DNA from: Xanthobacteraceae bacterium
GTDB taxonomy: Bacteria; Pseudomonadota; Alphaproteobacteria; Rhizobiales; Xanthobacteraceae
NCBI GenBank assembly: GCA_031291445.1
Contig: JARLJA010000102.1
Coordinates: 49,832-113,831, forward strand
Direction of reading: 5' to 3'
DNA: 64,000 nucleotides
Made by a program: the position numbers and the translations under genes. Shown one piece after another: positions 42,881 through 51,079 of this stretch (positions within the stretch are counted from its first letter, which is position 1; each line of letters opens with the position of its first letter). The notes under the pieces were generated by a model that was not told where the DNA came from, did no database searches, and saw only the letters and a program-made list of their open reading frames with translations.

Positions 42881-44431
42881 TCACACGATCCGCGTCGTGT
42901 GATTGCCCCAGTAGCGATCGCGCAGCAGACGCTTGTAGAGCTTGCCGGTCGGCAGCCGCGGCATCTCCTCGATGAAGTCGACCGAGCGCGGTACCTTCTG
43001 GCGCGACAGCGCCTGCGCGCAGAACGCGATCAGCTCCTCCGCCAGTTCCGGCCCGGCTGCTATCCCCGCCATCGGCTGGATCACCGCCTTGACCTCCTCG
43101 CCGAGGTCGGCGTTGGGCACGCCGAACACCGCGGCGTCGGCGACCTTGGGATGGGTGATCAGCAGGTTCTCGCATTCCTGCGGATAGATGTTCACGCCGC
43201 CCGAGATGATCATGAAGGTGGCGCGATCGGTCAGGTAGAGATAGCCGTCGCGGTCGACATAGCCGACGTCACCGACCGTGCTCATGCTGCCGTCGGCGGA
43301 GCGCGCCTCGCTGGTCTTGCCCGGATCGTTGAAGTACTCGAACGGCGTCGCGGTCTTGAACCACACCGTGCCCGGCGTGCCGACCGGGCACGGCTGCATG
43401 TTGGCGTCGAGGATGTGGAGGTCGCCCAGCAGCACCTTGCCGACGGTGCCCCTGTGCGCCAGCCATTCCTCCGAGTTGCAGGCGGTGAAGCCGAGGCCCT
43501 CGGTGGCGCCGTAATATTCGTGGATGATCGGCCCCCACCACCTGATCATGTCTTCCTTGACCGTCACCGGGCACGGCGCGGCGGCGTGGATCGCGATCTC
43601 GAGCGACGACACGTCGTGGCGGCGGCGGACCTCCTCTGGAAGCTTCAGCATCCGCGAGAACATGGTCGGCACCAGCTGGCTGTGGGTGACCTTGTATTGT
43701 TCGACCAGCTGCAGGTAGTGCTCCGGATCGAAATGCTCCATGATGATGGCGGTGCCGCCCATCCGGATGGTCAGATTGACGGCCGCCTGCGGCGCCGAGT
43801 GATAGAGTGGCGCGGGCGAGAGATAGATCATGCCGTCGCGGTAGTGCCACAGCTTCTGCAGGAAATCGAACAGCGGCAGCTGCTGCGACGGCGGCTGCTC
43901 GGGCAGCGGCCGCACGATGCCCTTCGGGCGCCCGGTGGTGCCCGACGAATACAGCATGGCGGTGCCGACGGACTCGTCGGCGATCGGGGTGTCGGGCAGT
44001 GCGGCGGTGGCGGCGGCGAGGCCGACGATGCGCTCGCTCTCGCCCGGGCCGTCGGCCACCACGCAGAGCTCCAGCCGCGGACAGTCCTTGATGGCCTCGC
44101 GGGCGACGTCGAGCTTGGCGCGGGAGGTGATCAGAACCCGCGACTCGCTGTTGTTGACGATGTAGGCGAGCTCACCCGGCGTGAGATACGAGTTGACGCA
44201 GGTGTAATACAGCCCGGAGCGCTCTCCGGCGCCGCAGGCCTCGAGGTAGCGGCTGTTGTTCTCCATGAAGATGGCGTAGTGGTCGAACCGCTTCAGCCCC
44301 TGCCTGCGCAGCAGGTGGGCGAGGCGGTTGCTGCGGGCGTCGAGCTCGGCGTAGGTCGCTCGCTCGCCGGAGCTGGCCATGATGAAGGCGGTCTGCTGCG
44401 GGCGCGTCTTGGCGTGTAGGCCGGTGTACAT
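42881..44431 (-). CDS. AMP-dependent acyl-CoA synthetase
   Basis: A 516-residue adenylate-forming enzyme. Phosphate loop AMLYSSGTTGRPKGIVRPL near residues 158-176, substrate-region YYGATEGLGFTACN, A7-like STVGDVGYVDRDGYLYLTDR, hinge MIISGGVNIYPQECEN and C-terminal Lys in LPTGKLYKRLL. The broad family includes 4-coumarate- and fatty-acid-CoA ligases; the substrate cannot be read here. Its stop is 12 bases from the convergent cytochrome gene stop. It is codirectional with, but 293 bases downstream of, the IpdAB-like CoA-transferase genes, with a palindromic repeat between them, so it may join the same CoA-dependent pathway. Confidence 0.88.
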   Translation of the reverse strand: MYTGLHAKTRPQQTAFIMASSGERATYAELDARSNRLAHLLRRQGLKRFDHYAIFMENNSRYLEACGAGERSGLYYTCVNSYLTPGELAYIVNNSESRVLITSRAKLDVAREAIKDCPRLELCVVADGPGESERIVGLAAATAALPDTPIADESVGTAMLYSSGTTGRPKGIVRPLPEQPPSQQLPLFDFLQKLWHYRDGMIYLSPAPLYHSAPQAAVNLTIRMGGTAIIMEHFDPEHYLQLVEQYKVTHSQLVPTMFSRMLKLPEEVRRRHDVSSLEIAIHAAAPCPVTVKEDMIRWWGPIIHEYYGATEGLGFTACNSEEWLAHRGTVGKVLLGDLHILDANMQPCPVGTPGTVWFKTATPFEYFNDPGKTSEARSADGSMSTVGDVGYVDRDGYLYLTDRATFMIISGGVNIYPQECENLLITHPKVADAAVFGVPNADLGEEVKAVIQPMAGIAAGPELAEELIAFCAQALSRQKVPRSVDFIEEMPRLPTGKLYKRLLRDRYWGNHTTRIV

Positions 44432-44588
44432 GTTTCCCCCGATGCGGTTCTTGGTTTGGCGTCAGGGTAATATGGCGGCGTACGGCAGGGAATCGAAAAG
44501 ACGCGGCGCGAGTTGGGATGGCTCTTGCGCCGGTTTGCTGCGTTGCGGCGGATCAGGTCCTCGGTTGGGCGGTGCTGAAGCAGGAATT

Positions 44589-44678
44589 CGTCATGCGCGG
44601 GCTTGACCCGCGCATCCACTCTTTGGGGCCGTGCTACGTCGCAAAGCGTGGATTGCCGGGTCAAGCCCGGCAATGACG
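44589..44678. repeat. dispersed palindromic repeat, short type (copy S3)
   Basis: 90 bp with ends cgtcatgcgcgggcttgacc and aagcccggcaatgacg and inner ctttggggccgtgctacgtc / gcaaagcgtgga. It lies in the 293-base gap (44432-44724) between the CoA-transferase beta gene and the acyl-CoA synthetase; nothing else was recognised there. Confidence 0.88.
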
Positions 44679-44724
44679 ACAAAAAGATCGCCTTACGCCG
44701 GAATGGCTTTCTAGGAGTTAGGAC

Positions 44725-45495
44725 CTACGCCGCGGCCCGCTCGCCGCGCAGGGTGTCGGCGAATTGCGGGTAGGTCTCCGCCAGTTCGCGCGTGACGCGT
44801 CCGCGCAGCAGCTCCAGCGTCGCGGCGTCGGGGGCGGGCGTCTGCGGCACCTCGGCCGGCGCGTCGTAGTCGAATCCGGTCTGGGCGCGGACCTCTGCCG
44901 CCGTCGCGCCGCGGTGGACGCTCTTGAGCGTGAAACGCTTGCGCGCCGGGTCGAACGAGAACAGCGCGAGCCCGGTCAGGAGCGCGGAGGGACCGCCGCG
45001 GCGGGTCACGCCCTCGCTGGTGCCGGGCGCGCTGACGTAGTCCACCCTGTCGACGAACACGCGCGGCGAATGCTCCTCGCGGAACAGGATCACCCGCGGC
45101 ACCACGAAATAGAGGAAGGCCGAGCCGAAGCAGCCGGGCCAGCGCACGTCGGTCTTCGGATAGGGTCCGGTCCCGACCAGGTTGATGTTGGCCTCGCCGT
45201 CGATCTGCCCGCCGCCGAGGAAGAAGGCGTCGACCCGCCCCTGGGCGGCGCAGTCGAACAGCTCGACGCCGCCGTTGGTGAAGAAGTTGTGCTCCTGGGA
45301 GCCGAGGATCGAGATCCGCACGCGCTCGCGGCCGCGGCTTTCGTTGCGGGCGCGCAGCAGCATGGCGCCGGCGGCGGGGATCGGCGACGAGGCGCCGACC
45401 GCGACGTGGCGCACGCCGTCGAGCAGGTCGGCGATCGACGCGATCAGGAGTTCGCGGGCGGAATAGTCCCGCACGGTGTCGGCGACCACGGTCAT
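44725..45495 (-). CDS. CoA-transferase subunit beta (IpdB-like)
   Basis: 256 residues of the family I CoA-transferase fold. Start ATG 45495 overlaps the alpha-subunit stop (45492) in ATGA. Segments GVRHVAVGASSPIPAAGAML, EHNFFTNGGVELFDCAAQGR, FFLGGGQIDGEANINLVGTG and RVFVDRVDYVSAPGTSEGVT are typical of IpdB/glutaconate-transferase-like beta subunits. In IpdAB the dimer hydrolytically opens the last steroid ring (COCHEA-CoA); other members transfer CoA between dicarboxylates. The position equivalent to the catalytic Glu reads SPIPAAG, as in IpdB, favouring the ring-opening branch, but this is inference. Paired with the upstream alpha gene. Confidence 0.85.
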   Translation of the reverse strand: MTVVADTVRDYSARELLIASIADLLDGVRHVAVGASSPIPAAGAMLLRARNESRGRERVRISILGSQEHNFFTNGGVELFDCAAQGRVDAFFLGGGQIDGEANINLVGTGPYPKTDVRWPGCFGSAFLYFVVPRVILFREEHSPRVFVDRVDYVSAPGTSEGVTRRGGPSALLTGLALFSFDPARKRFTLKSVHRGATAAEVRAQTGFDYDAPAEVPQTPAPDAATLELLRGRVTRELAETYPQFADTLRGERAAA

Positions 45496-46394
45496 GCGGC
45501 CTCGGTGAGGCGGCGCGAGAAACCGTCGACATAGGCGGCGAAGCCCTCGGGCGTGCGCGCCATCGCCGCATAGCGGGCGATTTCGGCCGGGTCGGCCGGA
45601 TATTCGCCCCACAGTCCGATCGGCCAGGGGGGGGGGGGGGGGGGGCGGCGGGTGTGGGGCGTTTTTGCGCCCCGCTCCCCCCAAAACCCCCCCCCCACCC
45701 CCCCCCCCCCGCCCCCCCCGGCCCCCTCCGCGATCTTGTCGACATAGAGCGCCGGCAGCACGCCGGCGGCGGAGTTCTCGTCGTGCAGCAGCGAGGTCTC
45801 GACGATGCGCTCGACCGTGACCAGTGTCGCCCTGGCGGCCTGCGCCATGGTGACGAGCTCGCGACGCCGGCCGATCCGCACGTTGCCGAAGCGGTCGGCC
45901 TCGGGGGCGTGGAACAGGGCGATGTCCGGCTGGATGGCGGGCACCACCACGATCGGATCGTCGGGCGCGAACGGGTTGTCGATGATGCGCCAGTCGGTCC
46001 GGGTCTTGAGCAGGTCGCTGCCGATGATGCCGCGGATCGGCAGAAACGGGACGCCCTTCTGGGCGGCGATCAGTCCGGAATGCACCGCCGGACAGGTGGC
46101 GTCCATCAGGCGGAAGGCGCCGCGGCGCACGCCGTCGATGAAGCGCGGCGCGCCGCCGGCTTCGCCGAGCGTCACGGCGCTGGTTTCGATGGTGCCGACC
46201 AGTCCTGCGCCGATCAGCATGTCGCCTTGCATGCCCGTGACCGGGACGCAGACCACGTGCAGGTCGCGCGGGCGGTTGGCGAGGATCGCCGCGGTCGCCG
46301 CCATGGCAACCCCGCAATAGTCGGCCGGAATTGCGATCTTCATGCCGGATTTGACTTCGGCGGCCAATGCGTCGAGCGCTACGATGTCGCCCAT
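45492..46394 (-). CDS. CoA-transferase subunit alpha (IpdA-like), carrying an anomalous poly-G/poly-C block
   Basis: 300 residues. The N-terminal part is normal for the family: LAAEVKSGMKIAIPADYCGV, VPVTGMQGDMLIGAGLVGTI, GIIGSDLLKTRTDWRIIDNP and PDIALFHAPEADRFGNVRIG. Around residues 224-256 the sequence turns into Gly-, Trp- and then Pro-rich nonsense encoded by a homopolymer block (about 45627-45725). It then resumes with WPIGLWGEYPADPAEIARYA, which is a normal C-terminus. Family sequence on both sides is in the same frame, so the gene stays open. The block is most likely an assembly or read artefact, possibly replacing a few normal residues; a real insertion is less likely. Its stop overlaps the beta-subunit ATG. 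Confidence 0.82.
   Translation of the reverse strand: MGDIVALDALAAEVKSGMKIAIPADYCGVAMAATAAILANRPRDLHVVCVPVTGMQGDMLIGAGLVGTIETSAVTLGEAGGAPRFIDGVRRGAFRLMDATCPAVHSGLIAAQKGVPFLPIRGIIGSDLLKTRTDWRIIDNPFAPDDPIVVVPAIQPDIALFHAPEADRFGNVRIGRRRELVTMAQAARATLVTVERIVETSLLHDENSAAGVLPALYVDKIAEGAGGGGGGGVGGGFWGERGAKTPHTRRPPPPPPWPIGLWGEYPADPAEIARYAAMARTPEGFAAYVDGFSRRLTEAA
45627..45725. other. anomalous homopolymer block (poly-G then poly-C) inside the CoA-transferase alpha gene
   Basis: A run of about 19 G (45627-45645), a short mixed segment with GGGGCG-TTTTTG-CGCCCC foldback near 45656-45673, then about 50 bases that are almost all C. The two halves are imperfect reverse complements around the TTTTT centre. 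Composition and symmetry are unlike any other base in the window. Confidence 0.85.
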
Positions 46395-46572
46395 GGCGGT
46401 TCTCTCCGGGTGATTTCCGAGTGATCTCTTTTCACCGCCGGCCCCGTTGGCGGGATCGTGCCGTTCGGATCATGCCTTTGCCATGATTTCGCGGCGCCCG
46501 CCCATGGTCAAGGCTCGTGGCCGGTCGTCGTCGCAGGGCAGCCACGCGCGACGCGCGGCGGCGCTCATCCCT

Positions 46573-47760
46573 CTAGGGGGAATCGATCTTGATGGCCGGG
46601 GTGGTCAGCCGCCGCCACAGGTGGACGACCCCGTACAGCATGTCGTGGGCCTTCCAGGCCAGATAGATCGCGCGACCCTTGAGCGACTGGTGGCGGTGCA
46701 GCCGCCGCGAGTCGAGGATGTGGTGGAGATTGTCCGGGATCGAGGTCACCTCGGTGGCGACCACGTGGGCGACGGCGGCGATCAGCTCGTCGAGGCGGCG
46801 GCCCCACGGTGAGCCCTCGAGGTGGTCGATCCGCACCCGCAGCGCGTATTCGATGTCGTAGATCTCGACCAGGATGTCCCTGGCGACGGTGATCCGGCTG
46901 GCCTTGAGCGCCTTGCGCAGCGCCAGCCGCTTCTCGGCGATTTCGTCGAGCGCGATCACCACGGCGATGGCGTAGGGCGTCGCGGCGACGTCGGAGGCTT
47001 CCTTGCTGGCCGCGATCTTGGTGGCGAGGCGGATCAGCTGCCACGGGGTCTTGAGGTGCCGCGCCACCATGGTCAGGGCGAACGGCACGGCGTCTTCGTG
47101 TTCGACCTGGACGGTGTCGAGCAGCGTCCGGATCCTGACCAGCGGCGCGTCCTCGAGCTTGCGGATCCTGGTCGGCAGCGCCTTGGCGAAGCGGGCGAGG
47201 GTGTCCCGCGCCCGCAGCACCCGCAGCATCTTGGTGAGGTCGTCGAAGGTCGGCAGGCTGGTGTAGGAGGCGAGACCGGCGCGGATCTGCTCGGCGCCTG
47301 CCGGCGAGGCGAGCGTGTCGTCGAGCATCTTCACCACCTTGGCCTGGAAGCCGGCGGCCAGCACGCGGGCTTGATGGGCGTTGTTCGCGGCCACCTGATG
47401 CTTGACCTTGTCGATGTAGTCGGTGGCCATGGCGCGCAGCAGGTTGGCCGTCATCCACTCCCAGATGGTGGGGAGCGACCCGCGCGAGATGCGCCCGCTG
47501 CCGGCCAGTTCGGGAGGAGCGTCGACCAGGACCGGTTCGAGCGGTTCGAAAAAGAAGCGCTCGGCGGGCTCCTGGCGGCCCTCGCCGGCGCCGTTGACGC
47601 GCAGCTCGGCGCGCAGTTCGGCGATCACGACGTCGGCGCCGGCGACGCCTTCGCCGTAGAGCTGCAGGCGTTCGAGTTCGGCCAGCAGATGGGCGCGACC
47701 CTGCAGTGTCAGCTGCTTGAGGTACTGGCGAAGCTGGTCGATCTGGGCGTCCTGTGCCAT
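46573..47760 (-). CDS. conserved-looking hypothetical protein, mostly helical
   Basis: 395 residues; start ATG 47760 has a GGAAAG-type site about 12 bases upstream. I do not recognise the family. It begins with a coiled, Leu/Gln-rich segment (AQIDQLRQYLKQLTLQGRA), has a central helical region with LPTIWEWMTANLLRAMATDY and DDLTKMLRVLRARDTLARFA, and ends with a charged/Trp-rich tail (IYLAWKAHDMLYGVVHLWRR). No signal peptide or clear membrane helix is visible, so it is probably cytoplasmic. Codon character matches its neighbours. It stands between the CoA-transferase pair and the MarR gene on the same strand, with no evident partner. Confidence 0.7.
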   Translation of the reverse strand: MAQDAQIDQLRQYLKQLTLQGRAHLLAELERLQLYGEGVAGADVVIAELRAELRVNGAGEGRQEPAERFFFEPLEPVLVDAPPELAGSGRISRGSLPTIWEWMTANLLRAMATDYIDKVKHQVAANNAHQARVLAAGFQAKVVKMLDDTLASPAGAEQIRAGLASYTSLPTFDDLTKMLRVLRARDTLARFAKALPTRIRKLEDAPLVRIRTLLDTVQVEHEDAVPFALTMVARHLKTPWQLIRLATKIAASKEASDVAATPYAIAVVIALDEIAEKRLALRKALKASRITVARDILVEIYDIEYALRVRIDHLEGSPWGRRLDELIAAVAHVVATEVTSIPDNLHHILDSRRLHRHQSLKGRAIYLAWKAHDMLYGVVHLWRRLTTPAIKIDSP

Positions 47761-47911
47761 CGTGATCGCGCTTTCCGGCCTGAATCGTTCATGTGTGGCG
47801 GCAGGCTGGTCCGGGCAGGAAGTTCCTCGGAATCGTTCGCAACTGCCGTCGACCCGAGCCGACTCGCGTGCGGCCAACGGTAGCCGCAATTCAGTAACGA
47901 ATTCCTAACTT

Positions 47912-48379
47912 TCAGCCGCGCTGGCGCAGGTCGCGGGCGCGCGACGTCAGCTTGTTCAGGATGTCGTCGAGCATGTCGCGCTCAGTAGGGCTCAGCGCGC
48001 CCAGCAGATAGTCCTCCCGCGCCCGCACCAGCGGAACGATCTTCTGGTACATCGCCCGGCCGGACGGCGTCAGGGTGAGCAGCTTGTTGCGGCGGTCGGC
48101 TGGGTCTTCTTCGCGGCTGATGAGCGCCTTGGCCTCCAGCGCCGCCACCGCCCGGCTGACCGACATCTTGTCGAGGGTGGAATATTCCGCGATCTCCTTG
48201 GCCGCCATCTGCCGGTTGGCGGCGACCGCCGCCAGCACCCGCCACTCCTGGCGGGTCATGTCGAAGCGGTCGGCATAGAGCTGGGCCACCGTGCGCGACA
48301 CCTCCTCGGCCAGCACCGCCAGCCGGTAGGGAAAAAAGCGCTGCAGGTCGAGAACGCCGTCGGTCATGGGGATTGGCAT
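47912..48379 (-). CDS. MarR-family transcriptional regulator
   Basis: 155 residues. Winged-helix MarR fold: FDMTRQEWRVLAAVAANRQM, the recognition region STLDKMSVSRAVAALEAKAL, and the wing SREEDPADRRNKLLTLTPSG. MarR repressors typically release DNA on binding phenolic or acyl-CoA ligands. It is divergent from the VOC/FAD-hydroxylase/DUF2783 genes across a 191-base spacer that contains a perfect 14-base palindrome inside a probable promoter, so it should repress that set. The start may be ATG 48379 or the in-frame ATG 12 bases on; no strong ribosome site discriminates. Confidence 0.88.
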   Translation of the reverse strand: MPIPMTDGVLDLQRFFPYRLAVLAEEVSRTVAQLYADRFDMTRQEWRVLAAVAANRQMAAKEIAEYSTLDKMSVSRAVAALEAKALISREEDPADRRNKLLTLTPSGRAMYQKIVPLVRAREDYLLGALSPTERDMLDDILNKLTSRARDLRQRG

Positions 48380-48497
48380 CCGGTTGCGGGCACCCTTAAA
48401 AGTATCACTATGAACTAAAATACATCAAGCGGTGAAGCCCGTTAGCACGCGAACCTCTCATATATTATAGTGGAGAATGCGATCCGTCAGAATCCTG

Positions 48498-48526
48498 TTG
48501 ACCTAATTAGTAACTTAAGTTACCAA
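48498..48526 (+). promoter_or_regulatory. promoter with MarR-type operator for the VOC/FAD-hydroxylase set
   Basis: GTAACTTAAGTTAC (48510-48523) is a perfect 14-base palindrome. It sits between TTGACC (48498-48503) and a weak -10 TACCAA (48521-48526) at 17-base spacing, 45 bases before the VOC start. A repressor bound there would block polymerase. The divergent MarR protein is the obvious candidate. Confidence 0.6.
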
Positions 48527-48570
48527 TTAATCCAAGGCTCGGCGCGGAACGCCGGGCGGGAGGAACAGTC

Positions 48571-49110
48571 ATGAAAATCGATCAGATCCATCACGTCGCG
48601 TATCGCTGCAAGGACGCCAAGGAGACCGTGGATTTCTACAAGAAGGTCCTCAACATGGACCTGATCGGCGCCATCGCCGAGGACCGGGTGCCGTCGACCA
48701 AGGCGCCGGACCCCTACATGCACATCTTCCTCGACGCCGGGCAGGGCAACATCCTGGCCTTTTTCGAGCTGCCGAATTCGCCGCCGATGGGACGCGATCC
48801 CAACACGCCGGAATGGACCCAGCACATCGCGTTCCAGGTCAAGGACATGGATGTCCTGATGGAAGCCAAGGCGCGGGCCGAAGCCGCGGGCCTCGACGTG
48901 GTCGGACCGACCGACCACAACATCTTCAAGTCGATCTACTTCTACGATCCCAGCGGGCATCGCCTCGAACTCGCGGCCTGGACCACGACGCCGGACAAGA
49001 TGAAGAAGATGAGCGACGTCGCCTACGAGATGGTCGAGGAATGGTCGCGGACCAGGAAGCCGCCGCGTCACACCGCCTGGCTGCACGAGAAGGAATTCGG
49101 CAGCGCCTGA
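48571..49110 (+). CDS. VOC-family (glyoxalase/extradiol dioxygenase-like) metalloprotein
   Basis: 179 residues with the vicinal-oxygen-chelate fold. Metal ligands are suggested by IDQIHHVAYRC at the start, TQHIAFQV near residue 88 and PSGHRLELAAW near 130 (His, His, Glu). A GGGAGGAAC ribosome site precedes ATG 48571. VOC enzymes isomerise, cleave or open rings, or bind antibiotics; in a catabolic set it may be an isomerase or ring-cleaving enzyme acting after the FAD hydroxylase. First gene after the MarR-controlled promoter, 92 bases before the hydroxylase. Confidence 0.85.
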   Translation: MKIDQIHHVAYRCKDAKETVDFYKKVLNMDLIGAIAEDRVPSTKAPDPYMHIFLDAGQGNILAFFELPNSPPMGRDPNTPEWTQHIAFQVKDMDVLMEAKARAEAAGLDVVGPTDHNIFKSIYFYDPSGHRLELAAWTTTPDKMKKMSDVAYEMVEEWSRTRKPPRHTAWLHEKEFGSA

Positions 49111-49202
49111 TCCGCCGACTGCGCCGACCATCATAGCCATTCCTCGGACGACACGGCGACGCCGGCGCCTGGCGCCGGAGGTCGCGTGCGGGAGAACGCT
49201 CC

Positions 49203-50810
49203 ATGCTCAAGACCTATCAATATCCGAAATTCGGCTACACGCCCTCCGACGAGCAGGCCTCGGGCCGGATCAGGCGCCACCAGGTGGTGGTGATCGGCGC
49301 CGGGCCGATCGGCCTGACCGCGGCGCTCGACTGCGCCTATCGCGGCCTCGAGGCCGTGGTGCTCGACGACAACGACACCGTGTCGATCGGGTCGCGGGCC
49401 GTCTGCTACGCCAAGCGGCCGCTCGAGGTGTGGGATCGCCTGAATTGCGGCGAGCGGATGGTCGACAAGGGCGTCGGCTGGAAGCTCGGCCGGGTGTTCT
49501 TTCGCGATCGGGAATCCTACCGCTTCGACCTGCTGCCCGAGCCCGACCACAAGATGCCGGCGATGATCAACCTCCAGCAATATTACCTGGAGGAGTACAT
49601 GATCGCGGAGATCGCCAAGCAGAAGACCATCGAGCTGCGCTGGAAGCACAAACTGATCAGCCTGAAGCAGGCGGACGATCATGTCGTGCTCACGGTGGAG
49701 ACGCCGTCCGGCATCTTCACCATGGAGGCCGACTGGGTGATCGCCTGCGACGGCGCCAACAGCGACGTGCGCAAGATGGTCAACGCCGAATTCACCGGCC
49801 GGTTCTTTCAGGACCGCTTCCTGATCGTCGACGTGGTGATGAAGGCCGAATTTCCGGCCGAGCGCTGGTTCTGGTTCGACCCGCCGTTCCACCGCCATCA
49901 GTCGGCGCTGTTGCACAAGCAGGCCGACGACGTCTGGCGGCTCGATTTCCAGCTCGGCTGGGACGCCGATCCGGTCGAGGAAAAGAAGCCCGAGAAGGTC
50001 ATCCCGCGGGTGCGCGCCATGCTCGGCGACGACCGCGAATTCGAACTGGAATGGGCCTCGATCTACCAGTTCGCGTGCCGCCGCATCGACAATTTCCGCT
50101 ACGGCCGCGTGCTGTTCGCGGGCGATGCCGCCCACCAGGTGTCGCCATTCGGCGCGCGCGGCGCCAATACCGGGGTGCAGGACATCGACAACCTCGCCTG
50201 GAAGTTGAAGCTGGTGGTCGATGGCGTGGCGCCGATCGGCCTGCTCGACACCTACAACGAGGAGCGTGCCTTCGCGGCCGACGACAATCTCCTCAATTCG
50301 TCGCGCTCCACCGACTTCATCACGCCCAAGAGCCCGACCAGCCGCCGATACCGCGACGCCGTGCTCGAACTCGCGGAAAGCCATGACTTCGCCCGGCCGC
50401 TGGTCAACAGCGGGCGGCTGTCGACGCCGACGCCCTACGTCCATTCGTCCCTGAACACGCCGGACATGGCGCCGTTCCACGGCCGCATGGTGCCGGGCAC
50501 GAATTGCGACGATGCGCCGGTGACGATCGCCGGCAAGCCGGGCTGGTTCCTCAACGCCATCGGCGACGGCTTCGTGGTGCTGACCTTCGGCGCCGCGCCG
50601 AGCCGCGAGGTTGCGTTCGGCAAGGTCAAGGCGAGGGTGATCAGCGTCGGCGACGACCTGATCGACGTCAAGGGCACGCTGGCTGCACGCTACGACGCGC
50701 GGCCGGGAACCACCTATCTGATCCGGCCAGACCAGCACGTCGCCGCGCGCTGGCGCAGCTTCGATCCGACCACCATCGAGCGCGCGCTGGCGCGCGCTAT
50801 CGCCGCCTGA
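49203..50810 (+). CDS. FAD-dependent aromatic monooxygenase, MhpA-like
   Basis: 535 residues of the two-domain flavoprotein hydroxylase type. Rossmann motif VVVIGAGPIGLTAALDCAYR, DG motif VIACDGANSDVRKM and FAD motif LFAGDAAHQVSPFGARGANT are all intact. The C-terminal thioredoxin-like domain seen in phenol hydroxylases is represented by the PGTNCDDAPVT...VVLTFG region. It resembles 3-(3-hydroxyphenyl)propionate hydroxylase and resorcinol/3-hydroxybenzoate hydroxylases. The DUF2783 gene follows after 13 bases, a pairing I have seen with this hydroxylase branch. The ring substrate is unknown. Confidence 0.87.
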   Translation: MLKTYQYPKFGYTPSDEQASGRIRRHQVVVIGAGPIGLTAALDCAYRGLEAVVLDDNDTVSIGSRAVCYAKRPLEVWDRLNCGERMVDKGVGWKLGRVFFRDRESYRFDLLPEPDHKMPAMINLQQYYLEEYMIAEIAKQKTIELRWKHKLISLKQADDHVVLTVETPSGIFTMEADWVIACDGANSDVRKMVNAEFTGRFFQDRFLIVDVVMKAEFPAERWFWFDPPFHRHQSALLHKQADDVWRLDFQLGWDADPVEEKKPEKVIPRVRAMLGDDREFELEWASIYQFACRRIDNFRYGRVLFAGDAAHQVSPFGARGANTGVQDIDNLAWKLKLVVDGVAPIGLLDTYNEERAFAADDNLLNSSRSTDFITPKSPTSRRYRDAVLELAESHDFARPLVNSGRLSTPTPYVHSSLNTPDMAPFHGRMVPGTNCDDAPVTIAGKPGWFLNAIGDGFVVLTFGAAPSREVAFGKVKARVISVGDDLIDVKGTLAARYDARPGTTYLIRPDQHVAARWRSFDPTTIERALARAIAA

Positions 50811-50823
50811 GGAGTTGTTTCCG

Positions 50824-51018
50824 ATGCCGCTCGAAACCAAGCTCAACATCGCCGACCCCGACGGGTTCTACCAGGAGCTGATCGATTCCCAGCGCGACAT
50901 GGAGGAGGCCGATGCCGAGTTGATGAACTGCAAGCTCGTGCTGCTGCTCGCCAACCACATCGGCGACCGCGACATCCTGCGCGAGGCCCTGAAACACGCC
51001 GGCGGCCGCATCGGCTGA
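50824..51018 (+). CDS. DUF2783 family small protein
   Basis: 64 residues. Start ATG 50824 has GAGGAG eight bases upstream. The pattern LNIADPDGFYQELIDSQRDM then ADAELMNCKLVLLLANHIGD fits DUF2783, a small helical family encoded immediately after MhpA-like hydroxylases. No signal peptide; cytoplasmic. A helper or subunit role for the hydroxylase is likely because of the 13-base linkage, but no biochemical function is known to me. Confidence 0.75.
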   Translation: MPLETKLNIADPDGFYQELIDSQRDMEEADAELMNCKLVLLLANHIGDRDILREALKHAGGRIG

Positions 51019-51079
51019 AGCCACTCGGGTAGGGGGACCTCCGCTTCGGCGAAGGCAAGGAGGGGAGGACCGGCGCCCG

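Noticed and set aside
42881..44431. Including this synthetase in the cytochrome cassette
   Set aside because: It is convergent with the cassette and better linked to the CoA-transferase genes.
45654..46424. A frame reading through the poly-C block on the plus strand
   Set aside because: It is antisense to a CoA-transferase gene and encodes mostly Pro; no gene-like features.
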